Below are positions 26,568 through 35,546 of a DNA stretch of 64,000 nucleotides, one piece after another. Source of the stretch: Streptomyces sp. ISL-98 (GTDB taxonomy: Bacteria > Actinomycetota > Actinomycetes > Streptomycetales > Streptomycetaceae); assembly GCF_018614055.1 (NCBI RefSeq), contig NZ_JAGGPB010000035.1, positions 62,001 through 126,000 of the forward strand. The letters are read 5' to 3'. The notes under the pieces are model-generated. The model did not search any database. It saw only the letters and a program-made list of their open reading frames with translations, and was not told the DNA's origin. Position 1 is the first letter of the stretch; the number at the start of each line of letters is the position of its first letter. The translations under genes and the position numbers were made by a program.

Positions 26568-27638
26568 TTACTCCTCTGGGGTTGTTGTCTTGCGCCGGAG
26601 GGCAGGCCGCACCAGGCCGCCCGGCAGGAAGAGCACCACCGCGACAACGGCGGCGCCGTAGAGGTACCGGGATGCCTCGCCCGGTGCGACCCCGCCCGTA
26701 CCGGGGGCGGAGACGAGGGGCAGGGCATCGCTGTACCGGGTGAGGAGCTGGGGCAGCAGAGAGACGAACACGGCTCCCACCACCGCTCCCGCGACCGAGC
26801 CGAGACCGCCGATGACGATCATGGCGAGGTATTCGAGGGACAGGATCATGCCGAAGTACTCCGGCACGGTCCGCTGGAAGACCAGCGCGAGCAGTACGCC
26901 CGCCAGGCCCGCGTACATGGAGGAGAGGACGAACACCCCGGCCCGGTAGCGGGCGACCGGCACCCCTATGACGCCCGCGGCGATGCGGTGGTCACGGATG
27001 GCGTTCATGGCCCGTCCGGGACGCCCGCGCAGCACTCCGCGGGCGAAGAGCGCGCAGCCGGCCACGGCGATCAGGGCGACGTACCAGAGCTTCTCGGCGG
27101 ATCCGAAGGGCACGGCGGCCACCAGCAGCTCGCTCTCGTCGAAGGTGATTCCGAAGAGACTGAGCGGGGGGACGTCGCGGCCGTTGAAGCCGCCGGTCAG
27201 GTCGTGTGCGTTGAAGAGCACGTGCTGGCCGATGAAGATGAGCGCGAGGGTGGCGATGCCGAGATACGCGCCCTGGAGGCGTCCCGAGATGGGGCTGAAG
27301 AGGCCGCCCGCGACCCCGGCGAGCGCCACCGCGAGGACCGCGGCGAGCCAGCTGGGCAGACCGAGGCCCGTCAGTGTCCCGGCGGAGTCCCCGGCGAAGA
27401 CGCAGTAGCCGTACGCGCCGACGGCGAGGAAGAACGCGTGGCCCATGGAGAGCTGGCCGGTGGCGCCGGTCAGCAGGTTGAGGCCGATGGCGCCGATGGC
27501 GGCGGCCATCGCGAAGAGTCCGGCCTGCAGCCAGAACCGGTCGAGGTAGAAGGGCAGCGCGAGGAGCAGGACCGCTCCGGCGCTCCACAGCAGGGCGGTG
27601 CGCGGGAGGCGGCGCAGTCTCTTGGCCGGTTCAGACAC
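26568..27638 (-). CDS. livM: ABC transporter permease, LivM type
   Basis: A 356-residue inner-membrane permease with about nine to ten helices. The family N-terminal segment GLNLLTGATGQLSMGHAFF and the EAA-like cytoplasmic loop R.GRAMNAIRDHRIAAGVIGV are clear. It overlaps the upstream LivH gene by eight bases and leads into the binding protein gene. The C-terminal tail is basic. Confidence 0.92.
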   Translation of the reverse strand: MSEPAKRLRRLPRTALLWSAGAVLLLALPFYLDRFWLQAGLFAMAAAIGAIGLNLLTGATGQLSMGHAFFLAVGAYGYCVFAGDSAGTLTGLGLPSWLAAVLAVALAGVAGGLFSPISGRLQGAYLGIATLALIFIGQHVLFNAHDLTGGFNGRDVPPLSLFGITFDESELLVAAVPFGSAEKLWYVALIAVAGCALFARGVLRGRPGRAMNAIRDHRIAAGVIGVPVARYRAGVFVLSSMYAGLAGVLLALVFQRTVPEYFGMILSLEYLAMIVIGGLGSVAGAVVGAVFVSLLPQLLTRYSDALPLVSAPGTGGVAPGEASRYLYGAAVVAVVLFLPGGLVRPALRRKTTTPEE

Positions 27639-28521
27639 GGGCCAGCTCCTTCGTACCGAAGAGACCGGCCGGGCGGACCAGCAGGACGGCGACCATCACC
27701 AGATACGGAGCCAGGTCGCCGATGCCACGGCCGAGGAAGGTCAGATCGCTCTGGTAGCCGGTGGCGAGCGACTCGGTGATGCCGACGAGGAACCCGCCGA
27801 CGAGTGCGCCGGTGGTGGAGTCGAGGCCGCCGAGGATCGCCGCCGGGAAGGCCTTCATCGCGGCGAGCGAGGTCGAGCGCTCCAGGCCCGGCGTCGGAAA
27901 GACCGTCAGGAACAGTGCGGCGACGGCGGCGAGTCCGCCCGCCACGGCCCAGGCGCCGAGGGAGACCCTGCCGAGGCGTACGCCCATCAGTGCGGCGGTC
28001 TCGGAGTTCTCGGCGGCGGCGCGCATCGCCACGCCCCAGGAGGTGAAGCGGAAGGCGAGCAGGAAGACCGTGATGAGCAGGCCGGCGGCGACGAACGCGG
28101 CGATCCGGGTGTGTGCCACGGTCACCCCGCCGAAGGTGAGCACCGCGTCGCCCCAGGGGTCGCCCAGGGCGAGCACGTCGGTGCCGATACGCCGGGTCAG
28201 CTCGGTGGTGAGGAGGATGTCGACGCCGATGGTGACGATGGCCAGCACGCTGTGATTCGAGCCCCGGTAACGACGCATCACCAGGAACTCGACCCCGGCT
28301 CCTACGGCGGCGGCGCCGCCGATCCCGGCGAGCAGGGCGAGCCAGAAGCCGATGTCATCGTGGAGGACGGCGGTGACGTAGCCGCCGGCGAGCAGCAGCG
28401 AGGCGTGGGCGAAGTTGACGACCTCGGTGGCGCGGAAGATCACCACGAAGCCGAGGGCGATCAGGGCGTAGACGGAACCGATCGAGATCCCATTGAGGAG
28501 CAGTTCGGCGAAGGTGGTCAT
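27631..28521 (-). CDS. livH: ABC transporter permease, LivH type
   Basis: A 296-residue membrane permease, partner of LivM. It begins MTTFAELLLNGISIGSVYAL with the typical LALGFVVIFRATEVVNFAH segment; the loop R.TSWGVAMRAAAENSETAALMG is the ATPase contact. The ATG at 28521 lies inside the end of the LivG gene (overlap of four bases). The frame runs open far upstream on this strand, but only this start matches the family and the overlap. Confidence 0.92.
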   Translation of the reverse strand: MTTFAELLLNGISIGSVYALIALGFVVIFRATEVVNFAHASLLLAGGYVTAVLHDDIGFWLALLAGIGGAAAVGAGVEFLVMRRYRGSNHSVLAIVTIGVDILLTTELTRRIGTDVLALGDPWGDAVLTFGGVTVAHTRIAAFVAAGLLITVFLLAFRFTSWGVAMRAAAENSETAALMGVRLGRVSLGAWAVAGGLAAVAALFLTVFPTPGLERSTSLAAMKAFPAAILGGLDSTTGALVGGFLVGITESLATGYQSDLTFLGRGIGDLAPYLVMVAVLLVRPAGLFGTKELARV

Positions 28522-29297
28522 GAGGTGGCCTCCTCTCCCAGGTAGGCGCGGACGACGGCGGGGTCGGACTGGACGGAGGCGGGTGTTCCGTCGGCGATCA
28601 GCCGGCCGAAGTCGAGGACCGTCACGGAGTCGGCGAGTCGCATCACCACGCCCATGTCGTGCTCGACCAGCACGATGGAGATGCCGAGGCTGTCCCGTAC
28701 GCCCGCGACGATGGACGCGGTGGCCCGGCGTTCGTCGGCGGTCATTCCGGCGACCGGTTCGTCGAGGAGCAGCACCTTTGGCTCCATGCACAGTGCGCGG
28801 GCCAGCTCGGCGAGTTTCTGCTGCCCGTACGGCAAGGCGCCTGCTGGGCGGCCGAGTTGCTCTTCGAGGCCGACGAAGGCGGCGATCTCCCGGACGCGTT
28901 CGCGGTGCCTCGCCTCCTCCCGTACGGCGGAAGGCAGTCGCAGTCCGGCGGCGACGAAGCCGGTGCGGGTGAGGCGGTGACGGCCCAGCATCAGGCTGTC
29001 CTCGACGGTGGCGCCGGGCGGCAGGGCGAGGTTCTGGAAGGTCCTTGCGATGCCGAGACCGGCGATGCGGTGGGGCGGCAGCCCGGTCATTTCCTGGCCG
29101 CCGAAGCGGACGCTGCCCGAGGTGGCCCGGTACACGCCCGAAAGGACGTTGAAGCAGGTCGACTTGCCGGCGCCGTTGGGTCCGATGACGGCGTGCACGG
29201 TTCCGGGCTGAACGGTAAAGCTCACCGCGTCCAGTGCGGTCAGACCGGCGAACCGTACGGTCACATCTCTGACGTCCAGGGTCGCTTCGGTGCTCAT
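28518..29297 (-). CDS. livG: ABC transporter ATPase, LivG type
   Basis: A 259-residue ATP-binding subunit. Walker A is GPNGAGKST (about 35-43), the signature loop reads L-P-Y-G-Q-Q-K, and Walker B is VLLLDEPVAGM. The switch His follows in VLVEHDMG. LivG-specific features are the extended HRIAGLGIARTFQN Q-loop region and the C-terminal VRAYLGEE. It overlaps both neighbours by four bases. Confidence 0.93.
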   Translation of the reverse strand: MSTEATLDVRDVTVRFAGLTALDAVSFTVQPGTVHAVIGPNGAGKSTCFNVLSGVYRATSGSVRFGGQEMTGLPPHRIAGLGIARTFQNLALPPGATVEDSLMLGRHRLTRTGFVAAGLRLPSAVREEARHRERVREIAAFVGLEEQLGRPAGALPYGQQKLAELARALCMEPKVLLLDEPVAGMTADERRATASIVAGVRDSLGISIVLVEHDMGVVMRLADSVTVLDFGRLIADGTPASVQSDPAVVRAYLGEEATS

Positions 29298-30103
29298 CGG
29301 CCCTCCCAGACGCTGAGGGTGCGGTGGGCCGCCACGGCCCGGGAGGCGTCGGCCGCGGCCTCCTCGTCGACGACGCCCAGATAGCGGCGGCGTACCTCGT
29401 CGGACGCGGCGAGCTCGTCGGCGGGGCCCGACAGCACGACCTCACCGACGTCGAGGACGTACGCGTGGGAGGCGAGGCGCAGAGCGATGGCGGCGTTCTG
29501 TTCCACGAGCAGTACGGCCGTGCCCTGCGCGTTGATCTCGGTGATCGTCTCGGCGATGCGTTGTGCCATCAGCGGGGCGAGGCCGAGTGAGGGCTCGTCG
29601 AGCAGCAGCAGTTTCGGTCCGGCCATCAGGGCTCTGGCAACCGCGAGCATCTGCTGCTCGCCGCCGGAGAGCAGCCCGGCGCGCTGCCCGGCGCGGTCGG
29701 CCAGTACCGGGAACAGCTCATGGACCCGTCGCAGCGCGGCGGTCTGGGCGGCGCGGTTGCCGGTGGAGCCGAGTGCGCCCGCGCGCAGATTGTCGGCGAC
29801 CGTCATCCGGGCGAACACCTGGCGCCCTTCGGGGACTTGGCAGAGGCCGGCGGCCACCACCCGGTCGGGGGAGAGCCCGGTCAGCGGCCGGCCGTCGAAG
29901 GCGACGGTGCCTCCGGTGACCGCTCCGCCGTGAAACGACAGTGTGCGGGAGATGGCGCGCAGGAGCGTGGACTTCCCTGCTCCGTTGCTGCCCAGTACGG
30001 CGACCACGGACCCTTCGGGCAGCGTGAGCGACACGTGTCGCAGCGCCCTCACAGGTCCGTATCCCGCCGACAGATCCCGTATTTCCAATGCGGCGCCAGA
30101 CAT
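29294..30103 (-). CDS. livF: ABC transporter ATPase, LivF type
   Basis: A 269-residue ATPase and the first gene of the operon. Walker A is GSNGAGKST, the signature LLSGGEQQM, Walker B LLLLDEPSLGL, and the switch His is replaced by Gln-Asn in LVEQNA, as is normal for LivF. The C-terminus extends about 30 residues past the usual end (DEEAADASRAVAAHRTLS). The start ATG at 30103 faces a PucR-type regulator across about 160 bases containing a perfect palindrome. Confidence 0.92.
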   Translation of the reverse strand: MSGAALEIRDLSAGYGPVRALRHVSLTLPEGSVVAVLGSNGAGKSTLLRAISRTLSFHGGAVTGGTVAFDGRPLTGLSPDRVVAAGLCQVPEGRQVFARMTVADNLRAGALGSTGNRAAQTAALRRVHELFPVLADRAGQRAGLLSGGEQQMLAVARALMAGPKLLLLDEPSLGLAPLMAQRIAETITEINAQGTAVLLVEQNAAIALRLASHAYVLDVGEVVLSGPADELAASDEVRRRYLGVVDEEAAADASRAVAAHRTLSVWEGR

Positions 30104-30212
30104 GGCACCCCTTCCTCGGGCCGTTCGGTGGCGCTCACCTCAGCACCGGCGTGGCCTCCCGTCCACGGTCGGCGGCGGAACCGCTGCCGGTGACCAGCGG
30201 CACCCACGACCG

Positions 30213-30230
30213 GTTGTGCACGTGCACAAC
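30213..30230. promoter_or_regulatory. Perfect 18-bp palindrome between livF and the PucR-type gene
   Basis: GTTGTGCACGTGCACAAC is perfectly self-complementary and lies midway between the divergent operon and regulator starts (110 bases from livF, 35 from the regulator ATG). It is a strong operator candidate for the adjacent regulator. Confidence 0.6.
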
Positions 30231-30264
30231 AGTGCGTGTCAGGGGCCTGTCAGGAAGCCGTGGC

Positions 30265-31482
30265 CATGGCACGCTCTCGGCCATGGGAGCCCGCAGAGCA
30301 CGGACGGGGCACGACTGGGCGGTGCTGACCGAGGCATGTGCGGCGCTGCTCGGCCGGCTGCCGGATCTGGTGGATCAGCACATGCGCGAGCTGAACGCGC
30401 ACTCGCCGCTGTACGGGCAGGTCCTGTCGCAGGACCAGCACTGGCAGGAGACCGAGCAGGCGATGCGGATCGGTATCGAGGCGATCTCCGCGCCGAAGTC
30501 GCAACCGCGCCGCGATCTGGAGTACGCGGAGTGGACGGGCCGGCGCCGGGCGCAGCAGGGCTTCCCGCTGGAACTGCTCGTGCACTCCTACCGGCACGCG
30601 GGCTACCTCGTGTGGGACGCGCTCCTGGAGGGCACGGAGGCGGAGAACCCCGAGACGCTTGCGGTGCTCATGAGGGCGGCCACGACGGTGTTCGCCGCGG
30701 TGGACGCGCAGGCGGCGATCGCCTCGGAGGCGTACCGCGCGACGGAGTCGGAGCTGCGCCACCGTACGGACGAACGGCTCCAGGCGCTGCTCGACGCGCT
30801 GCTGGAGGGCAAGGACTCACCGGGCCTGGCGGCCCGCGCGGCGGCCGGTCTCGATCTGCCGGAGCAGGGGCGGTACGCGGTGGTGGTGCTGCGGGTGGAA
30901 CGGCGGGACGGGCGCGAGCCCTTCCACCGGCGCATCCAGGGCACAGGTATGCGGTTCATCTGGCGGATGCGCACGGACTGCGAGGTGGGGGTGGTCTCGC
31001 TGGGCGAGGAGACGACGCCGGCCGACCTGTCGGAGCTCCTCGCCGGGCGGTGTCCCGGGCCCGGCGGGATCAGTCCGGTGGTGGACGGGCTCGCCGGCCT
31101 GGGCGCGGCCCGCCGGCTCGCGGACCTGGCGCTGCGGACGTGTGCGCCGGACGCGACGGGGATCGTACGGCTCGACGAGCGGATGCCGACGGCGCTGGTG
31201 GTGAGCCAGCCTGAGCTTGCTGAGCGGCTGGTGGCGGATGTGTTCGCCGGCGTGATGGAACTGGAGCCGGCGGACCGGGTGGTGCTGCTGGAGACGCTGG
31301 ATGCGTGGCTGTCTTGCGAGGGGTCGGCGGGGCGGACGGCCGGTCGGCTGTATTGCCACCGGAATACGGTGTTCAACCGGCTCCGGCGGCTGGAACAGCT
31401 GACGTCCCGCTCCCTGTCGCGGCCGCGGGACCTGATCGAGATGACGCTGGCGCTGGACGCGTTTCGGTTGAGCGGGGCGTGA
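30265..31482 (+). CDS. PucR/CdaR-type helix-turn-helix regulator
   Basis: A 405-residue regulator with an N-terminal helical sensor region (about 10-160, with ELLVHSYRHAGYLVWDALL), a GGDEF-like middle domain, and the C-terminal PucR HTH (SAGRTAGRLYCHRNTVFNRLRRLEQLTS, about 345-375). The ATG at 30265 has AGGAAG nine bases upstream; ATG 30283 is an alternative. It is divergent from the liv-type importer and probably activates or represses it in response to a nitrogen compound. Members of this family often control purine, amino acid or sugar-acid use. Confidence 0.82.
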   Translation, partial: HGTLSAMGARRARTGHDWAVLTEACAALLGRLPDLVDQHMRELNAHSPLYGQVLSQDQHWQETEQAMRIGIEAISAPKSQPRRDLEYAEWTGRRRAQQGFPLELLVHSYRHAGYLVWDALLEGTEAENPETLAVLMRAATTVFAAVDAQAAIASEAYRATESELRHRTDERLQALLDALLEGKDSPGLAARAAAGLDLPEQGRYAVVVLRVERRDGREPFHRRIQGTGMRFIWRMRTDCEVGVVSLGEETTPADLSELLAGRCPGPGGISPVVDGLAGLGAARRLADLALRTCAPDATGIVRLDERMPTALVVSQPELAERLVADVFAGVMELEPADRVVLLETLDAWLSCEGSAGRTAGRLYCHRNTVFNRLRRLEQLTSRSLSRPRDLIEMTLALDAFRLSGA

Positions 31483-31570
31483 CGCGGGGGCGGCGGTGCG
31501 GGGCGAAGGCGGTGGGTAGGCGGCGCCGCCCGGAACCGTTGCCCTGTCCGCCACTGGGCGTGCCCTGCGG

Positions 31571-31723
31571 GGCTGTTCCCCCTACCCGCCCCTTCCCGAA
31601 CTGGGGGCAAGCCCCCAGACCTGGGACGCCCTTGGGGGTCCCCCGGACGAAGTCTGGGGGAGTGTCCTCAAACGCCGGACGGGCTGAATATTTCAGCCCC
31701 TACGGCGTTCGAGGAGCGGGCCC
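31571..31723. repeat. Dispersed Streptomyces intergenic repeat, copy A
   Basis: Part of the 259-bp gap between the PucR gene and glycerate kinase. It contains CCCGCCCCTTCCCGAA, a GGGGTCCCCCGGACGAAG block ending in TCTGGGGGAG, and the stem GGGCTGAA / TTTCAGCCC. The same blocks occur in another order at 59781-59910. The element can fold into stems on either strand and may end transcription from both sides. Confidence 0.75.
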
Positions 31724-31741
31724 CGCTACCTCGCCGGGTCG

Positions 31742-32875
31742 TCAGCTCAGGAAATCCCGGGCGATCTTCTCCGCCACTCGTTCCAGCAGCGGGCCCGCCT
31801 CCGCCATCGACCTCGCCGGGTCCGGCTCCAGGTCCGTCAAGGCGTACGCGCGGCGGATCCCCGCCCGGCCCAGCGCCTCCGGCGGCAGCGCCAGGCGGCC
31901 GCACACAGCGATGACCTCGATGTTCTTGGCGCGGGCCGCCGCCGCCACCCCTGCCGGCGCCTTGCCGTGCAGGGTCTGCTCGTCGAGTGAGCCCTCGCCG
32001 GTGATGACCAGGGTGGCCCGCTCCAGCGCGGGCCCGAAGCCCAGGACGTCGAGCATGACCTCGATGCCGGGGCGGAAGCTCGCGCCGAGCGCGATCAGTG
32101 CCCCGTAGCCGATACCGCCGGCCGCACCCGCGCCGGGCGCAGCGGCGAGCTCCGGGCCGAGGACCGAGGCGTAGTGCGCCAGGGCGGCGTCGAGGGTCGC
32201 CACGTCGGCCTCGGTGGCGCCCTTCTGGGGGCCGTACACCGCCGCCGCACCCTTGGGGCCGGTCAGCGGGTTGTCGACGTCGCTGGCGAGGACGAGGTCC
32301 ACGTCGGCGAGGCGCGGGTCGAGGCCGCCGAGGTCGGCGGTAGCGAGGTCGCGCAGGCCCCCGCCACCGGGCCCGACGGGCTCGCCCGCCGCGTCCAGGA
32401 AGTGCGCCCCGAGCGCGGCCAGCATCCCTGCGCCGCCGTCGGTGCTGGCGCTGCCGCCGACACCGAAGACGATCGTGCGGGCGCCCGCGTCGAGCGCGGC
32501 GCGCAGCAGCTCGCCGGAACCGTACGTCGTGGCGGTGAGCGGCGCGAAGACGCCGGCGGGGAGGTGCTGGAGGCCCGAGGCCTCCGCCATCTCGACCACA
32601 GCGGTGCCGTCGCGCAGCGCGAAGGCCGCCGTGAGCTGCTCGCCGAGCGGCCCGGTGACCCGTACCTCCCGGCGCTCGAACCCGGCCGCGACCGCCGCGG
32701 CCACCGTTCCGTCGCCGCCGTCGGCGACGGGCAGTGCCTCGACCCGTACGTCGGGGACGACCCGCCGCAGCCCGGCCGTCACCCGCTCCGCGACCTGCAC
32801 AGCCGTGAGCGAACCCTTGAACTTGTCCGCCGCGACGAGCACGCGGGCGGTCTCAGTTACTGCTCCGTCCGTCAC
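31742..32875 (-). CDS. Glycerate kinase
   Basis: A 377-residue glycerate kinase of the GlxK/GckA-type family, making phosphoglycerate from D-glycerate and ATP. VLVAADKFKGSLTA near the start, PVADGGDGT and the later GVGGSASTDGGAGMLAALG are family signatures, and VITGEGSLDEQT lies near the end. The GTG start at 32875 has AAGGGA eight bases upstream. It is monocistronic; it would feed products of glyoxylate metabolism into central carbon flow. Confidence 0.92.
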   Translation of the reverse strand: MTDGAVTETARVLVAADKFKGSLTAVQVAERVTAGLRRVVPDVRVEALPVADGGDGTVAAAVAAGFERREVRVTGPLGEQLTAAFALRDGTAVVEMAEASGLQHLPAGVFAPLTATTYGSGELLRAALDAGARTIVFGVGGSASTDGGAGMLAALGAHFLDAAGEPVGPGGGGLRDLATADLGGLDPRLADVDLVLASDVDNPLTGPKGAAAVYGPQKGATEADVATLDAALAHYASVLGPELAAAPGAGAAGGIGYGALIALGASFRPGIEVMLDVLGFGPALERATLVITGEGSLDEQTLHGKAPAGVAAAARAKNIEVIAVCGRLALPPEALGRAGIRRAYALTDLEPDPARSMAEAGPLLERVAEKIARDFLS

Positions 32876-33024
32876 CTTGCTATCCCTTGCTTTCGAACAG
32901 GCAGTCGCGCCGCCCCGACCCTATCTGCAGGAGGGGCCGCACACCTAGCGGCAGGCTCTCGCATTTCAGTTAAAACCGCATAAATGCCCTACGTCTGACC
33001 GCCGGAAATGGGTAGACCCGACGC

Positions 33025-34104
33025 ATGACGCCACACAGCACGCGGACGGCCGACCGGATCCTCGGTGGCTGGCTGGGCCGGATCGCGGGGAACATGCTCG
33101 GCAAGCCCGTCGAGCGCGGCGACTACTGGACGCGCTCGCGCATCGACCGCTACCTGCGACTCACCGGCGCGCTGCCGCTCACCGACTACCTGCCCGCGCC
33201 CCCGCCCGGCGCGGCCGGTTTCGAGATGCGCCCCGAGTGGCCGGAGTGCGTGCGCGGCCGGATCAGCGGCAGCTGCCGCGACGACGACATCGACTACGCG
33301 ATCCTCGGGCTGCACCTCCTGGAGACCCACGGCTTCGGTTTCACCACCGAGCAGGTCGGCGAGCTGTGGCTGCTGCGGCTGCCCTATCTCCAGACCTTCA
33401 CCGCCGAGCGGGCGACGTACCGCAATCTCGCGAACGGCATCAGGCCGCCGCTGTCCGCCACCTACGACAACCCGTACCAGGAGTGGATCGGCGCCCTCAT
33501 CCGCGCCGACATCTTCGGCTGGACGGCCCCCGGCGACCCGCACCGGGCCGCCGCGCTCGCCCGCCGCGACGCCGTGCTCTCGCACACCGGCAATGGGGTG
33601 TACGGCGCGATGTGGGCGGCCGCCCTGGTCGCCGCCGCGTTCACCGCACCGGGCCCGCGCGCCGCGATCGAGGTCGCGCTGGAGCGCGTACCGGCGAGCA
33701 GCCGGCTCGCCCGTACGGTCCGGCACACCGTCGCCCTGCATGCGGCCGGCGCCGCCTGGGCGGACACGCTCACCGCGCTGGAGGAGGAGACGGGGCGCCT
33801 CGGCTGGATCCACACCGTCCCGAACGCCGCCGTGATCACGGCGGGACTGCTGTACGGCGACGGCGACTTCACCCGGACCATCACACTCACCGTGCGCGGC
33901 GGCCTCGACACCGACTCGAACGGCGCAACGGCGGGCTCGGTGGCCGGGGTCATGTGCGGCGCGGCCGGGATTCCGCCGCAGTGGACCGATCCGCTGGAGG
34001 ACACCGTACGCAGCGCGGTGTTCGGTTTCGACGGCATACGGATCAGTGAACTGGCCGACCGTACGGCCCAACTGGCCAGGCAGGACACGCGACGTACCGC
34101 TTGA
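33025..34104 (+). CDS. ADP-ribosylglycohydrolase family protein
   Basis: A 359-residue all-helical ADP-ribosyl hydrolase (DraG-like). The dinuclear metal site is supported by the N-terminal ADRILGGWLGRIAGNMLGKP, a central C-R-D-D-D-I-D-Y and the C-terminal G-G-L-D-T-D-S-N-G-A-T. DDDIDY and DTDSNG supply the acidic ligands. The usual substrate is ADP-ribose attached to Arg, or free derivatives. It stands alone with an upstream AT-richer gap. A macrodomain protein, which also acts on ADP-ribose, is 3.5 kb away. Confidence 0.87.
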   Translation: MTPHSTRTADRILGGWLGRIAGNMLGKPVERGDYWTRSRIDRYLRLTGALPLTDYLPAPPPGAAGFEMRPEWPECVRGRISGSCRDDDIDYAILGLHLLETHGFGFTTEQVGELWLLRLPYLQTFTAERATYRNLANGIRPPLSATYDNPYQEWIGALIRADIFGWTAPGDPHRAAALARRDAVLSHTGNGVYGAMWAAALVAAAFTAPGPRAAIEVALERVPASSRLARTVRHTVALHAAGAAWADTLTALEEETGRLGWIHTVPNAAVITAGLLYGDGDFTRTITLTVRGGLDTDSNGATAGSVAGVMCGAAGIPPQWTDPLEDTVRSAVFGFDGIRISELADRTAQLARQDTRRTA

Positions 34105-34307
34105 CTTCGAAGAAAGCCCCGCACGGCTGAAATCAAGGCTGTCCGCCAACCTCCGTCCGCCCTACGGTCTGTTGCCTCAGTGCCTTCACGCGGTGTTGCA
34201 CCGGTGTGCACCGAGTGGTTGACAGCACGGCCTAGCGTGCCCGGCGTCATCTGCCTCGTCCGTCCCTTCCAGCAGTTCCTTCGTTCCTCGACGAATCTGG
34301 AGAGCCC

Positions 34308-35489
34308 ATGCGCACATTCGTTGGCGGATTCATGACTGTTCTTGCAGCTGGGGCCCTTGTGGCCCAGGGAACCCCCTTGGCCGGCGCGACGGAAGCACCC
34401 GCGCCGGCCGAGGCGTCCAGGGCCAGACACCTGCCGGATGAGGTCTACGGGGGCGCCTGGAAGGCCGGGCACGTGCAGGGCGTGACCGTGGACCGGCACA
34501 AGGGGTACATGTACTTCTCGTACACCAACCTGCTCGTCAAGACTGATTTGCGCGGGAATCCGGTGGGTTCCGTATCGGGATTCACCGGGCATCTGGGTGA
34601 TCTCGACTTCAACTCGAAGGACGGCCGGGTCTACGGCTCGCTGGAGTACAAGTCGGCCAAGGCGTTCTACATCGCGATCCTGGACGTGGACCGCATCGAC
34701 CGCATGGGCATGGACGCACGGGAAAGCAACGTCATGTCGACGGTGCATCTCAAGGAGGTCGTCGACGACTACACGGCCGACATGAACGGCGACGGGAAGT
34801 TCGACGGCGACACCGCGAACACCCCCGACCACCGGTACGGCTGCAGCGGGATCGACGGAGTCGCGTTCGGTCCCGAGTTCGACAGGAACGGCCGCAGCAT
34901 GCGCGGGAAGCAGGTCCTGACCGTCGCGTACGGCATCTATTCGAACGTCAAGCGGAAGGACAACGACCACCAGGTGCTGCTCCAGTACGACGTGCGCTGG
35001 TGGCGCAAGTACGAGCGCCCGCTGCCGGAGAGCGCGCCGCACCGCAGCGGTCCTTCGCAGGCCGACGACAAGGTCTTCGTCCGCACCGGCAACACGCGGT
35101 ACGGCGTGCAGAATCTGGAGTACGACGACCACACGGGCAACTGGCTGATGGCCGTCTACAAGGGCGCGAAGCCGCAGTTCCCGAACTACTCGCTGTACAT
35201 CGCGGATGGTTCGAAGCAGCCGGTGAGGGGCCCGATCACCGGCCAGCCGGAGCCCGAGCGCGGGCGGCTGCTGTCCCTCCTGCCGAAGGGTCTGCACCAC
35301 GAGGCGTCGGACACGTACGGGTGGGAGTCCGGCGGGCAGTACGGGCTGATCGCGCTCGGCGGCGGGCGTTACTACCTCACGGAGGCGGGAACGGTGCAGG
35401 AGGGCGGCGTACTGAAGCAGACGGCGCGGTCGGTGCAGCACCGGTGGACGGGGCGGACCCCGACCCCGTTCGAACGGCTGGGCGACTAG
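34308..35489 (+). CDS. Secreted protein of unknown function, propeller-like, with a calcium-loop motif
   Basis: A 393-residue exported protein. The signal peptide (about 1-28) ends near PLAGATEA. The body has repeated short strands with aromatic pairs (GYMYFSYTNLLVKTD, DGRVYGSLEYKSAKAFYIAI, GNWLMAVYKGAKP), suggesting a beta-propeller. D-M-N-G-D-G-K-F-D-G-D (near residue 160) is an EF-hand/dockerin-like calcium loop. I do not recognise an enzyme motif. ATG 34308 follows CTGGAGAGCCC. It ends in a strong hairpin. Confidence 0.7.
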   Translation: MRTFVGGFMTVLAAGALVAQGTPLAGATEAPAPAEASRARHLPDEVYGGAWKAGHVQGVTVDRHKGYMYFSYTNLLVKTDLRGNPVGSVSGFTGHLGDLDFNSKDGRVYGSLEYKSAKAFYIAILDVDRIDRMGMDARESNVMSTVHLKEVVDDYTADMNGDGKFDGDTANTPDHRYGCSGIDGVAFGPEFDRNGRSMRGKQVLTVAYGIYSNVKRKDNDHQVLLQYDVRWWRKYERPLPESAPHRSGPSQADDKVFVRTGNTRYGVQNLEYDDHTGNWLMAVYKGAKPQFPNYSLYIADGSKQPVRGPITGQPEPERGRLLSLLPKGLHHEASDTYGWESGGQYGLIALGGGRYYLTEAGTVQEGGVLKQTARSVQHRWTGRTPTPFERLGD

Positions 35490-35495
35490 GACAGG

Positions 35496-35537
35496 CGCCT
35501 GCGGCGCGTTCCGGGATGGGGAACAGCGCCGCAGGCG
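35496..35537. terminator. Bidirectional terminator
   Basis: CGCCTGCGGCGC and GCGCCGCAGGCG are perfect 12-bp arms, extended by GTTCC/GGAAC, lying between the convergent secreted-protein and ogt genes. Confidence 0.8.
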
Positions 35538-35546
35538 ACCGTAGGC

